From contig NC_063177.1 of assembly GCF_023159225.1 (NCBI RefSeq), positions 18,500,673 to 18,564,672 of the forward strand: DNA of 64,000 nt, given 5' to 3'. The position numbers and the translations under genes were made by a program. Numbering within the stretch: the stretch's first letter is position 1; the number at the start of each line of letters is the position of its first letter. The notes beneath the pieces are model-generated. The model did not search any database and was not told where the DNA came from. It worked only from the letters and a program-made list of their open reading frames with translations. This document shows, one piece after another, positions 10,680 through 20,765 of the stretch. Origin of the DNA: Perognathus longimembris pacificus. Its lineage: Eukaryota > Chordata > Mammalia > Rodentia > Heteromyidae.

Positions 10680-12480
10680 AAAGTGGGCTTTAAAAACAAA
10701 CAACATCTAGATATTTTAGAAAGAAACGGGATGGAAGGAAATATGAGCAGTTGGAAAAACTACCTTGGACTTCCTACAGAACTGTAATTGCAAAAATTGT
10801 GTTGTTGGGTGTAGTACTGTCGAGTTGCAAAGAGGCATGTAGTAAACAATGAACCACCTTCCACTATATAAGTTGCGTTACTCATTTATTTGCTAACCTA
10901 GGTGAGAGGTTTGATAACTTGAAAGTATGCTACTTTGGGATTCCACTAGCTTCCTGAATTTCAAAAATTTGTTGTGAGTAGTGGTAGATTTTTTTCCCCC
11001 TGAATTTTTTTTCCTGTACTTTATGTAACCAAATTGAAAATTGTATCTTAATTCAGAAAGTGATTCTTCAGAGTTTCACTTGTGTTGTTAGAGTGTAGAG
11101 CTCAAGTCCTTGAGGGAGGTAGATTTCCAGTGGCTATAAGGAAGAATTTTTTTTTTAATTAATGGAGTGTACACTGTCTTGCAAAACAGTGAGTGCCCAT
11201 TGCTCAAGTATTTAAGCAAAGGTTGGAGGACCTTTTGCCTAGGAGGTTGCTTTAAAAAGCCCTGCAGTAGGAGACTTAATTCCCTTCGAAGTCTTTAAGA
11301 GTCTATGATTTAAGAATAATTGTACTTCAAAACATTTTTGGATTCTCTTAAGTATCAAAGGGAAAGAAATTTAATTTATTTTTAATGTGTAGTACTTTAT
11401 GGTAGATTTTTAGAAAGTCCTTAATTACCATCAGAACACATCTTAGTTCATTCTACTAATAAACTCTGTTTTTTTGGTTACTAGGGCTGACTTTTGGCTG
11501 AGAAAGCAATCGAGCATCAGTAGATACATCAACATAAACTAGAAACCAGTAATATAATTTTCCCTGGGCATTTTAAAATGCTGTAACAATATGCTTACTG
11601 CTACCATTCATATTTTCTTTAAATAATTGCTAATTAGCCATTTCTACTTGATGTGACTTCATTAACCAAAACTTGGGTTACTTTAGAATCTTGCATAGGT
11701 AATTAAATAGATCATGTGGCAAACTCAGTTGTTAAGCTTGAATGATTGCTATTTCAATTTCTACTAGCATAATTTTTTGAGTTGTTTTTATTTGGCAAAG
11801 GAATATTGGCACTGCTGTGTGTGTGTGTTTGTGTGTAAAACAATCAGCATTGTTAATAGGACTGATATGCCAGTTATCGTTCCCTTTAAATTGTCTTCCT
11901 ATTTTACTTCAGTGCTCAACCGAGTTGTCTTGTGGTCCTTATGCTCCAGTATTTGGTTTGGCTGCTGTCTGATTTGCATATATTCTAGTGTTGTATCTCT
12001 TGCTGTATGAATAGGTTGTTGGTTTTAAAAAGGAGTATGCAAAAGAAATCTAGAGAATCATATGAGAGGTTTGATTTTGTGAGACTGGAAACAAAACATT
12101 TTTTTTCTTGTAAAGGTGATATATACAAGGGTTACAGTTACATAAGTATGGGAGGCTGGAAATTTAGCTTTTAAATTAATCACTCTAAGCATTGGGACAA
12201 TTTACTACTGTTAGCTCTTTGGTATTGTTTAAAACAAACTTCTGATCACTTACTAAGTGTGAATGACTGTTGTAGATACTGAGATCTATATGACATTTAC
12301 CTGTTAGGATGGAGTTATCTGGGTGCCAGTAGAGCAGATAACAAGCATGAGGTAGAGAATTGAGGGAATGACACACTTATGTACATGAAAAACAGTTTGT
12401 AATGGTCATAAGTACTGTTTGAAGTTAGATTATTATAAAAGTTACCAATAGCAGTGGCCAATAGCCATTCTGATATCTCT
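10680..12480. other. SINE-poor proximal intron
   Basis: About 1.8 kb with only the short poly(A)-repeat fragment at 12107. Such SINE-free DNA beside a promoter may hold regulatory sequence, but no specific site is claimed. Confidence 0.5.
12107..12157 (-). repeat. unassigned poly(A)-ended repeat, short copy 2
   Basis: On the minus strand CTTATGTAACTGTAACCC then TATCACCTTTACAAG, the 3'-terminal block only. Confidence 0.55.
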
Positions 12481-12484
12481 TATG

Positions 12485-12690
12485 TCTTCACTTATGCCAG
12501 GCATCATGCTTAGTGCTTAATATTCATGGATTAACTCATCATACCCTTAAGAGAAGTTGCTGTTATTTTCATCGTAATGAAGCCAATGAGGCAAGGAGCT
12601 TTTAAGGAATATGCTCTATGACATCATTGGGCCTAGCAAATGATTAGAGTTGTCATTCAATCTCAGATGCATCTAACCTTAGGATCTTTC
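12485..12690 (+). mobile_element. MIR-like SINE
   Basis: TGCCAGGCATCATGCTTAGTG, trimmed here to its core, then ATTAACTCATCATACCC and AAGCCAATGAGGCAAGGAGC match MIR order; strongly decayed. Confidence 0.5.
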
Positions 12691-12789
12691 CTTTTTTTTC
12701 CTCTTTAGTGATCAAGGAAAATTATATTTTAGGTGGTTTTCAAATGAGTTCTTTAAGGATGAGTAGAATTTCTGTATATATGCCAAGAT

Positions 12790-13287
12790 TGGAGCTAGGA
12801 AAAAAGAGAATGTGTGCAATAAGACTTAGAGACAGAAAGTTTATGCCATATCTGAAGGAATTAAATAGACTAGTCTAAGGATGGATTTGTTTAGAAGAAC
12901 AGTTAGAGATAAATAAAGGTGAAGTAGTAGTTAAGACTACACAGAAACTACCGAGTTTAGACGTTTGAGCTTGATGGAGAAGGTAATGGGAAGTCCTCAG
13001 AGGTTTTAAGGAATATGATCACAGCATGTTTTAAGAAAGTTGATCTAGGGGCTGGGGATATAGCCTAGTGGCAAGAGTGCCTGCCTCGGATACACGAGGC
13101 CCTAGGTTCGATTCCCCAGCACCACATATACAGAAAACGGCCAGAAGCGGCGCTGTGGCTCAAGTGGCAGAGTGCTAGCCTTGAGTGGGAAGAAGCCAGG
13201 GACAGTGCTCAGGCCCTGAGTCCAAGGCCCAGGACTGGCCAAAAAAAAAAAAAAAAAAAAAAGAAAGTTGATCTAGAATGTATAGAA

Positions 13288-13290
<3 letters not shown>
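12790..13290 (+). mobile_element. old unassigned mammalian repeat, copy A (split by a SINE)
   Basis: GTTTTAAGGAATATGATCAC and TTTTAAGAAAGTTGATCTAG match the order of a repeat also present at 40420-41470. IDL-Geo 13049-13260 interrupts it. Family not named. Confidence 0.5.
13049..13260 (+). mobile_element. IDL-Geo SINE (young type)
   Basis: Full dimer: ID-like half with B box GGTTCGATTCC, linker CACATATACAGAAAACGG, Geo half, A22 tail. Perfect 16-bp target repeat AAGAAAGTTGATCTAG (13033-13048, 13261-13276). Confidence 0.96.

Positions 13291-13334
<44 letters not shown>
13290..13334. repeat. (AT)n microsatellite
   Basis: About 22 AT units just past the SINE target repeat. Confidence 0.95.
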
Positions 13335-13337
<3 letters not shown>

Positions 13338-13435
13338 GATATGTCTTCAGCCTCTGATTTCATTTCCTTTGAATATATACCCAGTAGTGAGATTATTGGA
13401 TCATTTAACAGTACAGTTTCCAGATTTTTAAAAAA

Positions 13436-13508
13436 TGGTACTGGGGTTTGAACCATGGTCTTGTGCTTGCTAGGGAAATGCTGTACCACTTGTGTAATAC
13501 TTCCAGCT
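13436..13508 (-). mobile_element. ID-like SINE monomer
   Basis: GGTACTGGGGTTTGAACCAT, TTGCTAGGGAAATGCTGTAC and ACTTCCAGC fit a reverse ID-type monomer; diverged. Confidence 0.5.
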
Positions 13509-13657
13509 TGTATTTCTAGTTTTTGGAAGAATCTCTGTGCTGTTTTCTATCTTGGCTATACCAGTTTACATTCCCCTCAACAGTATATGAGAATTTGTTT
13601 TTCTTTGCATCCATGCCACAAAGGTTTGCCATTTATTGATTAAAATGGTGTGCATTT

Positions 13658-13898
13658 CTCTGGATGCTGGTGGCTCATGTCTGTAATCCTAGCTACTCAG
13701 CAGTCTGAAATCTGAGGAATGAGGTTCCAAGCCAGCCCAGGCAGCAAAATCCTTGAGACTCTTATCTCTAATAAACTACTTAGAAAAAGTCAGAGGTAGT
13801 GCTGTAGCTCAAGTGGTAGAGCACTTGCCTTGAGCACAGAGAGGCTCAGGGATAACACCCAGGTTCTGAGCTCAAGCCCCAGGACCAGTAAAAAAAAA
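13658..13898 (+). mobile_element. 7SL/B1-Geo chimeric SINE
   Basis: Left half is B1/7SL-like (GTGGCTCATGTCTGTAATCC, AAGCCAGCCCAGGCAGCAAA, ACTCTTATCTC); right half is a Geo monomer (CTCAAGTGGTAGAGCACTTG, GAGCTCAAGCCCCAGGACC), then an A-run. Same two-part layout as about 18 other copies here. Confidence 0.85.
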
Positions 13899-13968
13899 TT
13901 TTGTATGTGTTTATGGTATACAACATGATGTCTTGATATATATGTACACTGTAAAAATAATTAAGTGA

Positions 13969-14163
13969 GGGCTGGGAATGTGGCTTAGTGGTAGAGTGAT
14001 TGCCTAGCATGCATGAAGCCCTGGGTTCAATTCCTCAATACCACATAAACAGAAAAAGTTGGGAGTGGTTCTGTGGCTCAAGTGGTAGAGCATTAGCCTT
14101 AAGCACAGAGAGGCTCAGGGACAGAGCCCAGGCCTTGAGTTCAAGCCCCAGAACTGGCAAAAA
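13969..14163 (+). mobile_element. IDL-Geo SINE (older type), first of a tandem pair
   Basis: Full dimer with older-type bases and A tail. The same target sequence AATAATTAAGTGA / AATAATTATGTGA lies before it, between it and the next SINE, and after the next SINE. Confidence 0.92.
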
Positions 14164-14178
14164 AAAATAATTATGTGA

Positions 14179-14370
14179 GGGCTGGGGATATAGCCTAGTG
14201 GCAAGAGTGCCTGCCTCGGATACACGAGGCCCTAGGTTCGATTCCCCAGCACCACATAAAACGGCCAGAAGCGGCGCTGTGGCTCAAGTGGCAGAGTGCT
14301 AGCCTTGAGCGGGAAGAAGCCAGGGACAGTGCTCAGGCCCTGAGTCCAAGGCCCAGGACTGGCCAAAAAA
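14179..14370 (+). mobile_element. IDL-Geo SINE (young type), second of a tandem pair
   Basis: Young-type dimer inserted directly behind the target copy left by the preceding SINE; linker shortened by a few bases (CACATAAAACGG). Followed by a (TAA)n run and AATTATGTGA (14387-14396). Confidence 0.93.
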
Positions 14371-14388
14371 TAATAATAATAATAATAA
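14371..14388. repeat. (TAA)n short microsatellite in SINE tail
   Basis: Six TAA units grown from the junction of the A tail with the TAATTATG target repeat. Confidence 0.85.
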
Positions 14389-14884
14389 TTATGTGAAACT
14401 AATGTACTCATCACTAGAAATACATATTTTCTGTAATCTCCATTAGCAATTAACTGTAATCACCATTCTATAAGATAGATCTCCAGAACTTATTTTGCCC
14501 AACTGAAGCTTTAAGCCATTTGTAAATCTCCTCATTCCCTCAAACCTTTAATCTGGCATGGATGTCCTGAATTGATACTTGTATTAACTCAAGGTTACAT
14601 GAATACAGTGTGATACCACAATTACTTTTCACTTTTGAGTAGTGTTTTATACTTTGTTAAGTATTTCTGTGCTTAGGTTATAATTTAATTCTAAAATTCT
14701 GGAACTACACAGGGCGACTGTCTTAAAAACAAAAAAAAGAGCAACAACAATAACAATAAATACCTCACCAATAACAAAATTCCAAACAAACAAACAAGCG
14801 GGGTGCTGGTGTTTCCTTAATGATTGTGGTTTGAAGCTAGCCCTTGCAGAAAAATACTCAAGATTAAAAAAAAATCCCAAAGGT

Positions 14885-14975
14885 CTAGGATAAAGGGGTG
14901 TGCCTCAAATGGTAGAGTGGCAGCTGAACAAGCATGAGGCCCTGAGTTCAGACCCTGGTGATTAGAAAAACAAAA
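14885..14975 (+). mobile_element. dID/ID-like SINE monomer
   Basis: GTGCCTCAAATGGTAGAGTG, AAGCATGAGGCCCTGAGTTC and ACCCTGGTGAT are ID-type A-box, anticodon-side and B-box segments. Diverged. Confidence 0.5.
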
Positions 14976-14999
14976 TTAATAGTACACTAGATATTGTAT

Positions 15000-15133
15000 A
15001 CATGCCTACCTGATCTAGGGAAGGGAAAGAAAAATGAGGGTGTAAGATATCACAAGAAATGTATTCACTGCTTTATTATGTAACTGTACCCCCTTTGTAC
15101 AACACCTTGTCAATAAAGTTTAATTTAAAAAAA
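15000..15133 (+). repeat. unassigned poly(A)-ended repeat, copy 1
   Basis: Ends in TTATGTAACTGTACCCCCTT, TACAACACCTTGTCAATAAA and an A-run. The same 3' block is found at 12107-12155, 37451-37706, 51340-51480 and 56130-56425. No family known to me. Confidence 0.7.
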
Positions 15134-15367
15134 AAGAAAAATAAAATTAATTTAGCAATTTTTTGCTACTTAATGTCGGGACAGTACTCCTAGTAGTTCC
15201 TAGAGCCACCGTTTACATGTTCATAATGATGACTAAATCATCATTACAAGTCTTAATCTTGTTTGGTCCTGGTTTAAGCAAATCAGAATTGAGCGTGGTG
15301 TATTTTAAAATAGATACTCATCCAAATTTCACCAATGTTTTGATATTAACGATGCATTCTTCAATCT

Positions 15368-15480
15368 AGTGTGGAAGTTTAGGCCTGTAATACTAGCTAC
15401 TCATGAGACCAAGGCAGGAGCATCACAAATTCAGGGCCTGCCTGAGCAACACAGAACTCTGTCAACGAAACAGCCAGCTT
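15368..15480 (+). mobile_element. B1-type SINE
   Basis: GGCCTGTAATACTAGCTACT, GACCAAGGCAGGAGCATCAC and GCCTGAGCAACACAG follow B1. Confidence 0.65.
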
Positions 15481-15711
15481 CAATTCAGCTCATTTACATA
15501 TATATTTTTTAACTGATGATGCTAGATGAAAAAAAGACATATTGAGTTGTACGTGTATATTCAAGTATGGCTACAATTTTTCCACAGGCAGAGAAAAAAA
15601 AGCAAATATGAAATTGATTCCCATGAAGTGTAAATACTTAAGATAATGCTATTTAAGTTTTTGAAGTAACTTTATAAACTTGCATAAATTCAAGGAATAA
15701 CATGAGCTGGG

Positions 15712-15800
15712 GGACTGAGGGACTGGGCATATAGTTTAGTAGTAAAGCAATTGCCTAGAATGAGCAAAGTCTTAGGATTAAGTTCCAACACTGAAAGGAA
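15712..15800 (+). mobile_element. ID-like SINE monomer
   Basis: GGGCATATAGTTTAGTAGTA, ATTGCCTAGAATGAGCAAAG and AAGTTCCAACACTG form an ID-type monomer with an A/G tail. Confidence 0.6.
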
Positions 15801-15889
15801 AAAGAAAAAAGAAATAATAATACATGGCATTGCAGGAAAAGTTGAAATTCAGAAAAGTAAAGGAAAAAAAGACATGTACAATTATTGTT

Positions 15890-15990
15890 TTTGTGGTTTT
15901 TGCTTGTTTTTTTGAGAGCTATGTGACCCAGGTTGGCTTCAAATTTGTGATGCTTCTGCTTCAACCTCTGGAGTGCTGAGATTACCATTA
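15890..15990 (-). mobile_element. B1-type SINE
   Basis: TTTTTTGAGAGCTATGTGAC, CCAGGTTGGCTTCAAATTTG and GAGTGCTGAGATTACC are a reversed B1. Confidence 0.65.
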
Positions 15991-16082
15991 TTATATTTTG
16001 CAAAGCTGAAATGCTGCTATATATAGCTTTGTGTGTTTTTTTAAACTTTAGTATGTATCATAGATATATTGCCTTGTTAAAG

Positions 16083-16200
16083 ATAGCTGTATTGAGCCTG
16101 GGCTCTTTGGTAGAGTTCTTGTCCATCATTCATAAGGCTGTGGATTTTATCTCTAGCACCACACAAAACAAAACAAAATGCACTAAACCAAAACAACAAC
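16083..16200 (+). mobile_element. ID-like SINE monomer
   Basis: GCTCTTTGGTAGAGTTCTTG and ATCTCTAGCACCACACAAAA with an A/C-rich tail. Confidence 0.5.
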
Positions 16201-16265
16201 AACACAATGCTTAAACAGTAACATTATGACTTATTCTGACATTCTGTTGTTGGGCATCTAATCTC

Positions 16266-16478
16266 TTATTTATTTATTTATTTTTTTGCCAGTCCTAGGG
16301 CTTGGACTCAGGGCCTGAGCACTGTCCCTGGCCTCTTTTTTGCTCAAGGCTAGCACTCTACCGCTTGAGCCACAGCGCCCACTTTTGGCTTTTTCTGTGT
16401 ATGTGGTGCTGAGGAATCGAACCCAGGGCTTCATGCATGCTAGGTAAGCACTATACCACTAGGCCACATTCCAAGCCC
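16266..16478 (-). mobile_element. IDL-Geo SINE (older type)
   Basis: Reverse dimer ending CATTCCAAGCCC; T-tail contains a (TTTA)n run. Target repeat TGGGCATCTAAT (16251-16262, 16479-16490). Confidence 0.92.
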
Positions 16479-16572
16479 TGGGCATCTAATTTTATCTATT
16501 CTTTTTTCTAGCATGAATTACATTAGAGTGAACATCATTGGATATAAATAATATGGCTGCATTTGGCAACAT

Positions 16573-16819
16573 TAAGATTTTAAGTAGTGGCTTGGTATAG
16601 TGGTATACTTCTGTAATCCTAGCTATGCAGGAGGCATAGGTAGAAAGATTCTTTAATAGTCCAAAGCTGGCCTGGGAAAAAAGTGTGAGACCCTATCTCA
16701 AAAATAACTAAAGCAAAAAAAGGCTGGAGACATGTTTCAGGTAGAACACTTGCCCAATGAGCATGAAGCCCTGAGTACAACCCCAATACTGCAAAAAAAA
16801 AAAAAAAAAAAAAAAAAAA
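16573..16819 (+). mobile_element. B1-dID-like dimeric SINE
   Basis: B1 half (TAATCCTAGCTATGCAGGAG, AAGCTGGCCTGGGAAAAAAG) joined through CTATCTCAAAAATAACTAAA to an ID-type half (AGAACACTTGCCCAATGAGC, GAGTACAACCCCAATACTGC) and a 28-base A tail. Confidence 0.75.
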
Positions 16820-17017
16820 GGAAAAAGAAAAAGATGGAGCTCCATAACCACTATTCTCTAATTACTGGATCATATGGTATAAACAATTTTTAGACTCTTG
16901 TTACTTATTTATAACCTTTCAAGAAAGGTTATTCCAATTAACATTTATCCCAGCTATAACTGTTTAAGAATGCTTATTTCTCCTGACCTTATTAATGATA
17001 AAATAGTACTTACTCAG

Positions 17018-17330
17018 GCAATGGTGGCACATTCTTGTAATCTTAGCTATTTGGGAGGCAGATATCAGGAGGATCATGGTTCCAGGCTAGTCAAGGCAAG
17101 AAAGTTAACAAGATCCCATCTTAACCAATAATTAGCTATGATAGTTCACACCAGCCATTCTAGCTACTCAGAAGGCTGAGATCTGAATAACTGAAGTTCT
17201 AGGTCAGCCTGGGTAAAACAAAATTCGTGAGATCCAAGAAGAAAGCTGGTTGTGGTGATGTGTGCCTGTATCCCTTCTACAATGGGATTCAAAAAATAGA
17301 GGATTAAATCATTCAGGTTAGCTGGGCAAA
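17018..17330 (+). mobile_element. tandem B1-type SINE segments
   Basis: Three partial B1-like units begin near 17018, 17145 and 17245 (CTTGTAATCTTAGCTATTTG; CATTCTAGCTACTCAGAAGG; GGTGATGTGTGCCTGTATCC). Old and mutually diverged. Confidence 0.55.
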
Positions 17331-17342
17331 AAATGAACCCTA

Positions 17343-17592
17343 TAGCTGGGTGCCTGTAACTCATGCATGTAATCCTGGCTACTCAGGAAGGTGAGATCTG
17401 AGAATTATAGTTTGAAGCCCCAACCTAGGCAGCAAAGTCCACGAGTCTCTTTATCTCCAATTAACCATCAGAAAGTCAGAAGTAGAAGTGTGGCTCAAAT
17501 GGTAGAGTGTTAGCCTTAAGCGAAAAAGCTGTAAGGACAGTGCCAGCCTCTGAGTTCAAGCCCCAATATTGTCACAGGAAAAAAAAAAAAAG
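17343..17592 (+). mobile_element. 7SL/B1-Geo chimeric SINE
   Basis: B1-like half, linker TCTCCAATTAACCATCAGAA, Geo half with GAGTTCAAGCCCC, A tail. The HNRNPC pseudogene begins directly at its tail. Confidence 0.8.
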
Positions 17593-18540
17593 AGTCCTAC
17601 TGGATGATGATGATAATGAAGATGGGAAGACCAGCTGGAGTTGATCAAGGGTGATGAAAAAGAGGAAGGAGACTATGACAGAGATGGAGCCAATGGCGAG
17701 GATGACTCTTAAGCACATGGTAGCGCTTAGGGATCTCATCCCATTATTTCTTTACCTAGGCGCATGTGTATCTTCAACACATGCTTACTGTTCTCCCTGT
17801 CCTCGTCATGCCCATGTTCATTAATTCATATTGCCCTGTGCCTAGTTCCATTTTTGCTTTCTTTGATGCTCCTTATAGTTTTGTTAAGTCTTACGCTGTA
17901 ATTTTTGCTTTTGATACCTCTTTATGACTTACAATAAAAAGATGTATGGTTTTTATCAACTGTCTCCAAAATAATCTCTTGCTGTGCAGGGAGTACAGTT
18001 CTCTCCATTCATACAAGATTTTAGTAGTTGCTTCTCTAACTGCAAAGATAATCTCACCCATTAAGTTGTAGTACCGGATAGCAGCTTTAAGTTAGAAATA
18101 TGTGTGTTGTGTACCCCTCATGAGAGTGTTCTGTGGGGCAGTTAAACACAAATGTAACAATGTGTTTTTGTGAATGAGAGATGCATTCTTTAGAAAAATA
18201 ATTAGTGTAATATTCTTAATATTAGTTTTTTGTTTTTTTTTTTGGCCAGTCCTGGGGCTTGGACTCAGGGCCTGAGAACTGTCCCTGGCTTCTTTTTTCT
18301 CAAGGCTAGCACTCTGCCACTTGAGCCACAGCGCCACTTCTGGCCATTTTCTGTATATGTGGTGCTGGGGAATTGAACCCATGCCCTCACTTATATGAGA
18401 CAAGCACTCTTGCCACTAGGCCATATCCCCAGCCCCTTAATATTTGTTTTCTAAAGTTGATACTATGGGTTATTTTTGTGAACAGCCTGATGTTTGGGAC
18501 CTTTTTTTCTCAAAAAAATAAGCACTTATTAAACCAGGAA
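17593..18540 (+). pseudogene. HNRNPC: HNRNPC processed pseudogene, 5'-truncated
   Basis: The first 120 bases encode the acidic C-terminus of hnRNP C (LLDDDDNED, then DQLELIK, ANGEDDS and stop TAA at 17710-17712), with frameshifts near 17620 and 17660. The following 800 bases read as HNRNPC 3' UTR, which I recognise by several stretches, including the segment around 'gacagcctgatgtttgggacc' near 18481. There is a proximal AATAAA at 17935-17940, but the copy continues about 600 bases past it to a purine-rich A tail at 18534, so it came from a distally polyadenylated mRNA. An IDL-Geo SINE (18231-18435, minus) splits it. HNRNPC binds nascent pre-mRNA; this copy cannot encode it. Confidence 0.9.
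18231..18435 (-). mobile_element. IDL-Geo SINE inside HNRNPC pseudogene
   Basis: Complete reverse dimer; target repeat CTTAATATTAGTTTT / CTTAATATTTGTTTT (18215-18229, 18436-18450). It is younger than the pseudogene it splits. Confidence 0.94.
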
Positions 18541-18693
18541 AAAAAAGGAAGGAAAAAAGGCAGGGAGGAAAAAAGGAAAGAAAGAGAAAGAAAAAGGAAG
18601 GAAGAGGGGATGGAGGGAGGGTGGGAGGGAAGAAAAAGAAAGAAAAGAAGGAAGGAATTAAAAGAAGAAAAAGAAAGAAAGAAACCTTATCTT
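18541..18693. repeat. purine-rich (GGAA/GAAA)n tract
   Basis: About 150 bases almost wholly A and G, following the A tail of the HNRNPC retrocopy and ending at the target repeat of the next SINE. Confidence 0.9.
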
Positions 18694-18906
18694 GGGGCTG
18701 GGGATATGGCCTAGTGGCAAGAGTGCCTGCCTCGGATACACGAGGCCCTAGGTTCGATTCCCCAGCACCACATATACAGAAAACGGCCAGAAGCGGCGCT
18801 GTGGCTCAAGCGGCAGAGTGCTAGCCTTGAGCGGGAAGAAGCCAGGGACAGTGCTCAGGCCCTGAGTCCAAGGCCCAGGACTGGCAAAAAAAAAAAAAAA
18901 AAAAAA
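18694..18906 (+). mobile_element. IDL-Geo SINE (young type)
   Basis: Full dimer with long A tail. Perfect 14-bp target repeat AGAAACCTTATCTT (18680-18693, 18907-18920). Confidence 0.95.
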
Positions 18907-18939
18907 AGAAACCTTATCTTAAGAATAACCACAGCAAAA

Positions 18940-19030
18940 AGGGCTGGAGGCATGGTTCAAGTGGTAGATCACTTGCCTAGCAAGCACAAAGCCCTGACTT
19001 TGTTCAAACACCAGTGTTGCCAGATAAAAA
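18940..19030 (+). mobile_element. dID/ID-like SINE monomer
   Basis: GGGCTGGAGGCATGGTTCAA, GATCACTTGCCTAGCAAGCA and a decayed B box; preceded by AAGAATAACCACAGCAAAAA as in B1-dID linkers. Confidence 0.6.
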
Positions 19031-19404
19031 GAGTAGGCCCTGGTTGATTTGTAGTTTATTATTAGATAAATTGAGTATTTTTAGATGTTTACTCAGCATT
19101 TATTTTTTAAAAAGATAAGTTTATTGAGCACATGTAAACCCTAGAAGATATTTGTTTTAATAACTTTATACTTCAGTGATTTTTAGCAAATTTATAAAGT
19201 TGTAATAAGCCTCAATTCAGTACTGTATCTCTTTTTTCATAAACTACCTAATCATTCTTTTCAATTCAGACACTCTTGATATATTATGAATATTAACTTT
19301 ATATTTATTAACTCTTCTTAATTCAATTTTTATTACATTTAGAATAAACTTTACAATGAAAGGTTTTGCTGTGAGACCTTGAATGAACTAACCTTGCTTA
19401 CCTT

Positions 19405-19770
19405 TTTAGCTTGTCTCTTCCCAAGTCCCTGCCTGGCACGCTGCTCACAGTTATGCTGACATGCTGTGTTCCCTTTCGTTCCTCGGCTGTTGAACAGGCC
19501 ACTCCCTTTACCCAGAAAACTTTTTCTTCATCTCTTTATCGAACTAATTCCTACTCACCCTTCAGGTCTCAGCTTAAATGTCACTTCTGGGAAGCTTCCT
19601 TGACTCTACTCCCAGACCATGGTAGGTGCTTCTTCTACATGCACCATAGCCCCCTACACATACCCATGGTGGCTCTTAACTGTACTTATTCTTTGATTGC
19701 TTATCCCCTTAACTAAGCTGTAAGCCATGGACTTGGCATATTTACATATTTTCATATCAGAAGGGCTCAC
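19405..19770 (+). mobile_element. L2 LINE 3' end
   Basis: Shows the typical L2 3' region order: CTTCAGGTCTCAGCTTAAAT, CACTTCTGGGAAGC, CCTTGACTC, later TTAACTAAGCTGTAAGC. Old and diverged; no ORF. Confidence 0.75.
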
Positions 19771-20084
19771 AATTATTTGGCACATGGGGGGGCAATGGAT
19801 ATAATCATATTTAGCAATATCTTTTTCATGGTTTTTAAACATTAGAAAGAGGTCTCAGAGGGCCAAAGTATATGACTATTTCAATGACTTTTTTTTTTCC
19901 TGAATATATGGCAGTACTGGTGTTTGATCTCAGAATCCCTCACTTGCATTACCACTTGGCTGCACCTCCAGTTTGGCTTTTGGCTGGTTATCATGGAAAT
20001 GGAAATGGAATCTCACTTTTAAGTTAAATTAATTTTGAAAAATATATTTAAATATTTGCAAGAAAAAAAAGGTTTAATTTCAAC

Positions 20085-20200
20085 ACGTAAGGTGTGGTCT
20101 TGAGGACTTTTCTGCCCTAGATGGCTTTGAACCACAATCCTCAGGATTTCAGCCTCCTGAGTAGCAGGGATTACAAGTGTGAGCGTGCTTCCAGCTTTAT
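20085..20200 (-). mobile_element. B1/7SL-type SINE half
   Basis: GGACTTTTCTGCCCTAGATG, GCTTTGAACCACAATCCTCA, CCTCCTGAGTAGCAGGGATT: reversed left half of a 7SL-Geo element whose Geo part is not clear (about 19885-19975 may be a decayed ID part). Confidence 0.6.
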
Positions 20201-20479
20201 TTTTGATACATATTACCAAGTTGCCCTGCAGAAAGGTTGAATATTTTTGTTTACAACCAGTATTAAAAATGTTTCACTGTGTCTTCATCAACCCCAAGAA
20301 TCTTCCTTATCACCCATTTTATCATAAAAAAAAAGCTGTTGCTTATTGAACTAGCCACTCTGTCAGTTACCTCCCAGCCTCCTGTGTTGAGTATCTTCCA
20401 TGCATTTTTCACATAATTCCTGTGGGATGGTGGATTAAACACAGGGCCTTGTCCATGTTAAGCACTAACCACACCTGCA

Positions 20480-20590
20480 ACCTACTATCTCTTATTTTAT
20501 AGAGAATACTAAGGCTCAGACAAATCAATCAGTTAAGGTTACAGATATGACATTTGATCTCAGAACCCTTTCTCTTAACTATTAGCATCT
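20480..20590 (+). mobile_element. MIR-like fragment
   Basis: TTTATAGAGAATACTAAGGC, then CAGTTAAGGTTACAGATATG and TGATCTCAGAACCCTTTCTC fit the MIR 3' half. Confidence 0.45.
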
Positions 20591-20649
20591 TATCATTGTT
20601 TGAATTTATATTTTTTATCAGACGTTAAAAAGTTTTCAAACATTTACTA

Positions 20650-20765
20650 CTAGCCTTGATGGCACGTACCTGAAGTCTCAGAGAGTCAAAACAAGATGAT
20701 CACTTGAGCCCATGAATTCAGTATGAGCCCAGGCAACAGAATGAGATAAGCTCAAAGCAACATTT
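20650..20765 (+). mobile_element. B1-type SINE
   Basis: TGATGGCACGTACCTGAAGT, GATGATCACTTGAGCCCATG and GAGCCCAGGCAACAGAATGA follow a B1/Alu-like order. Confidence 0.6.

Noticed and set aside
13049..13130. tRNA gene
   Set aside because: The tRNA-like A and B boxes belong to the ID-like half of a dispersed SINE with tail and target repeats.
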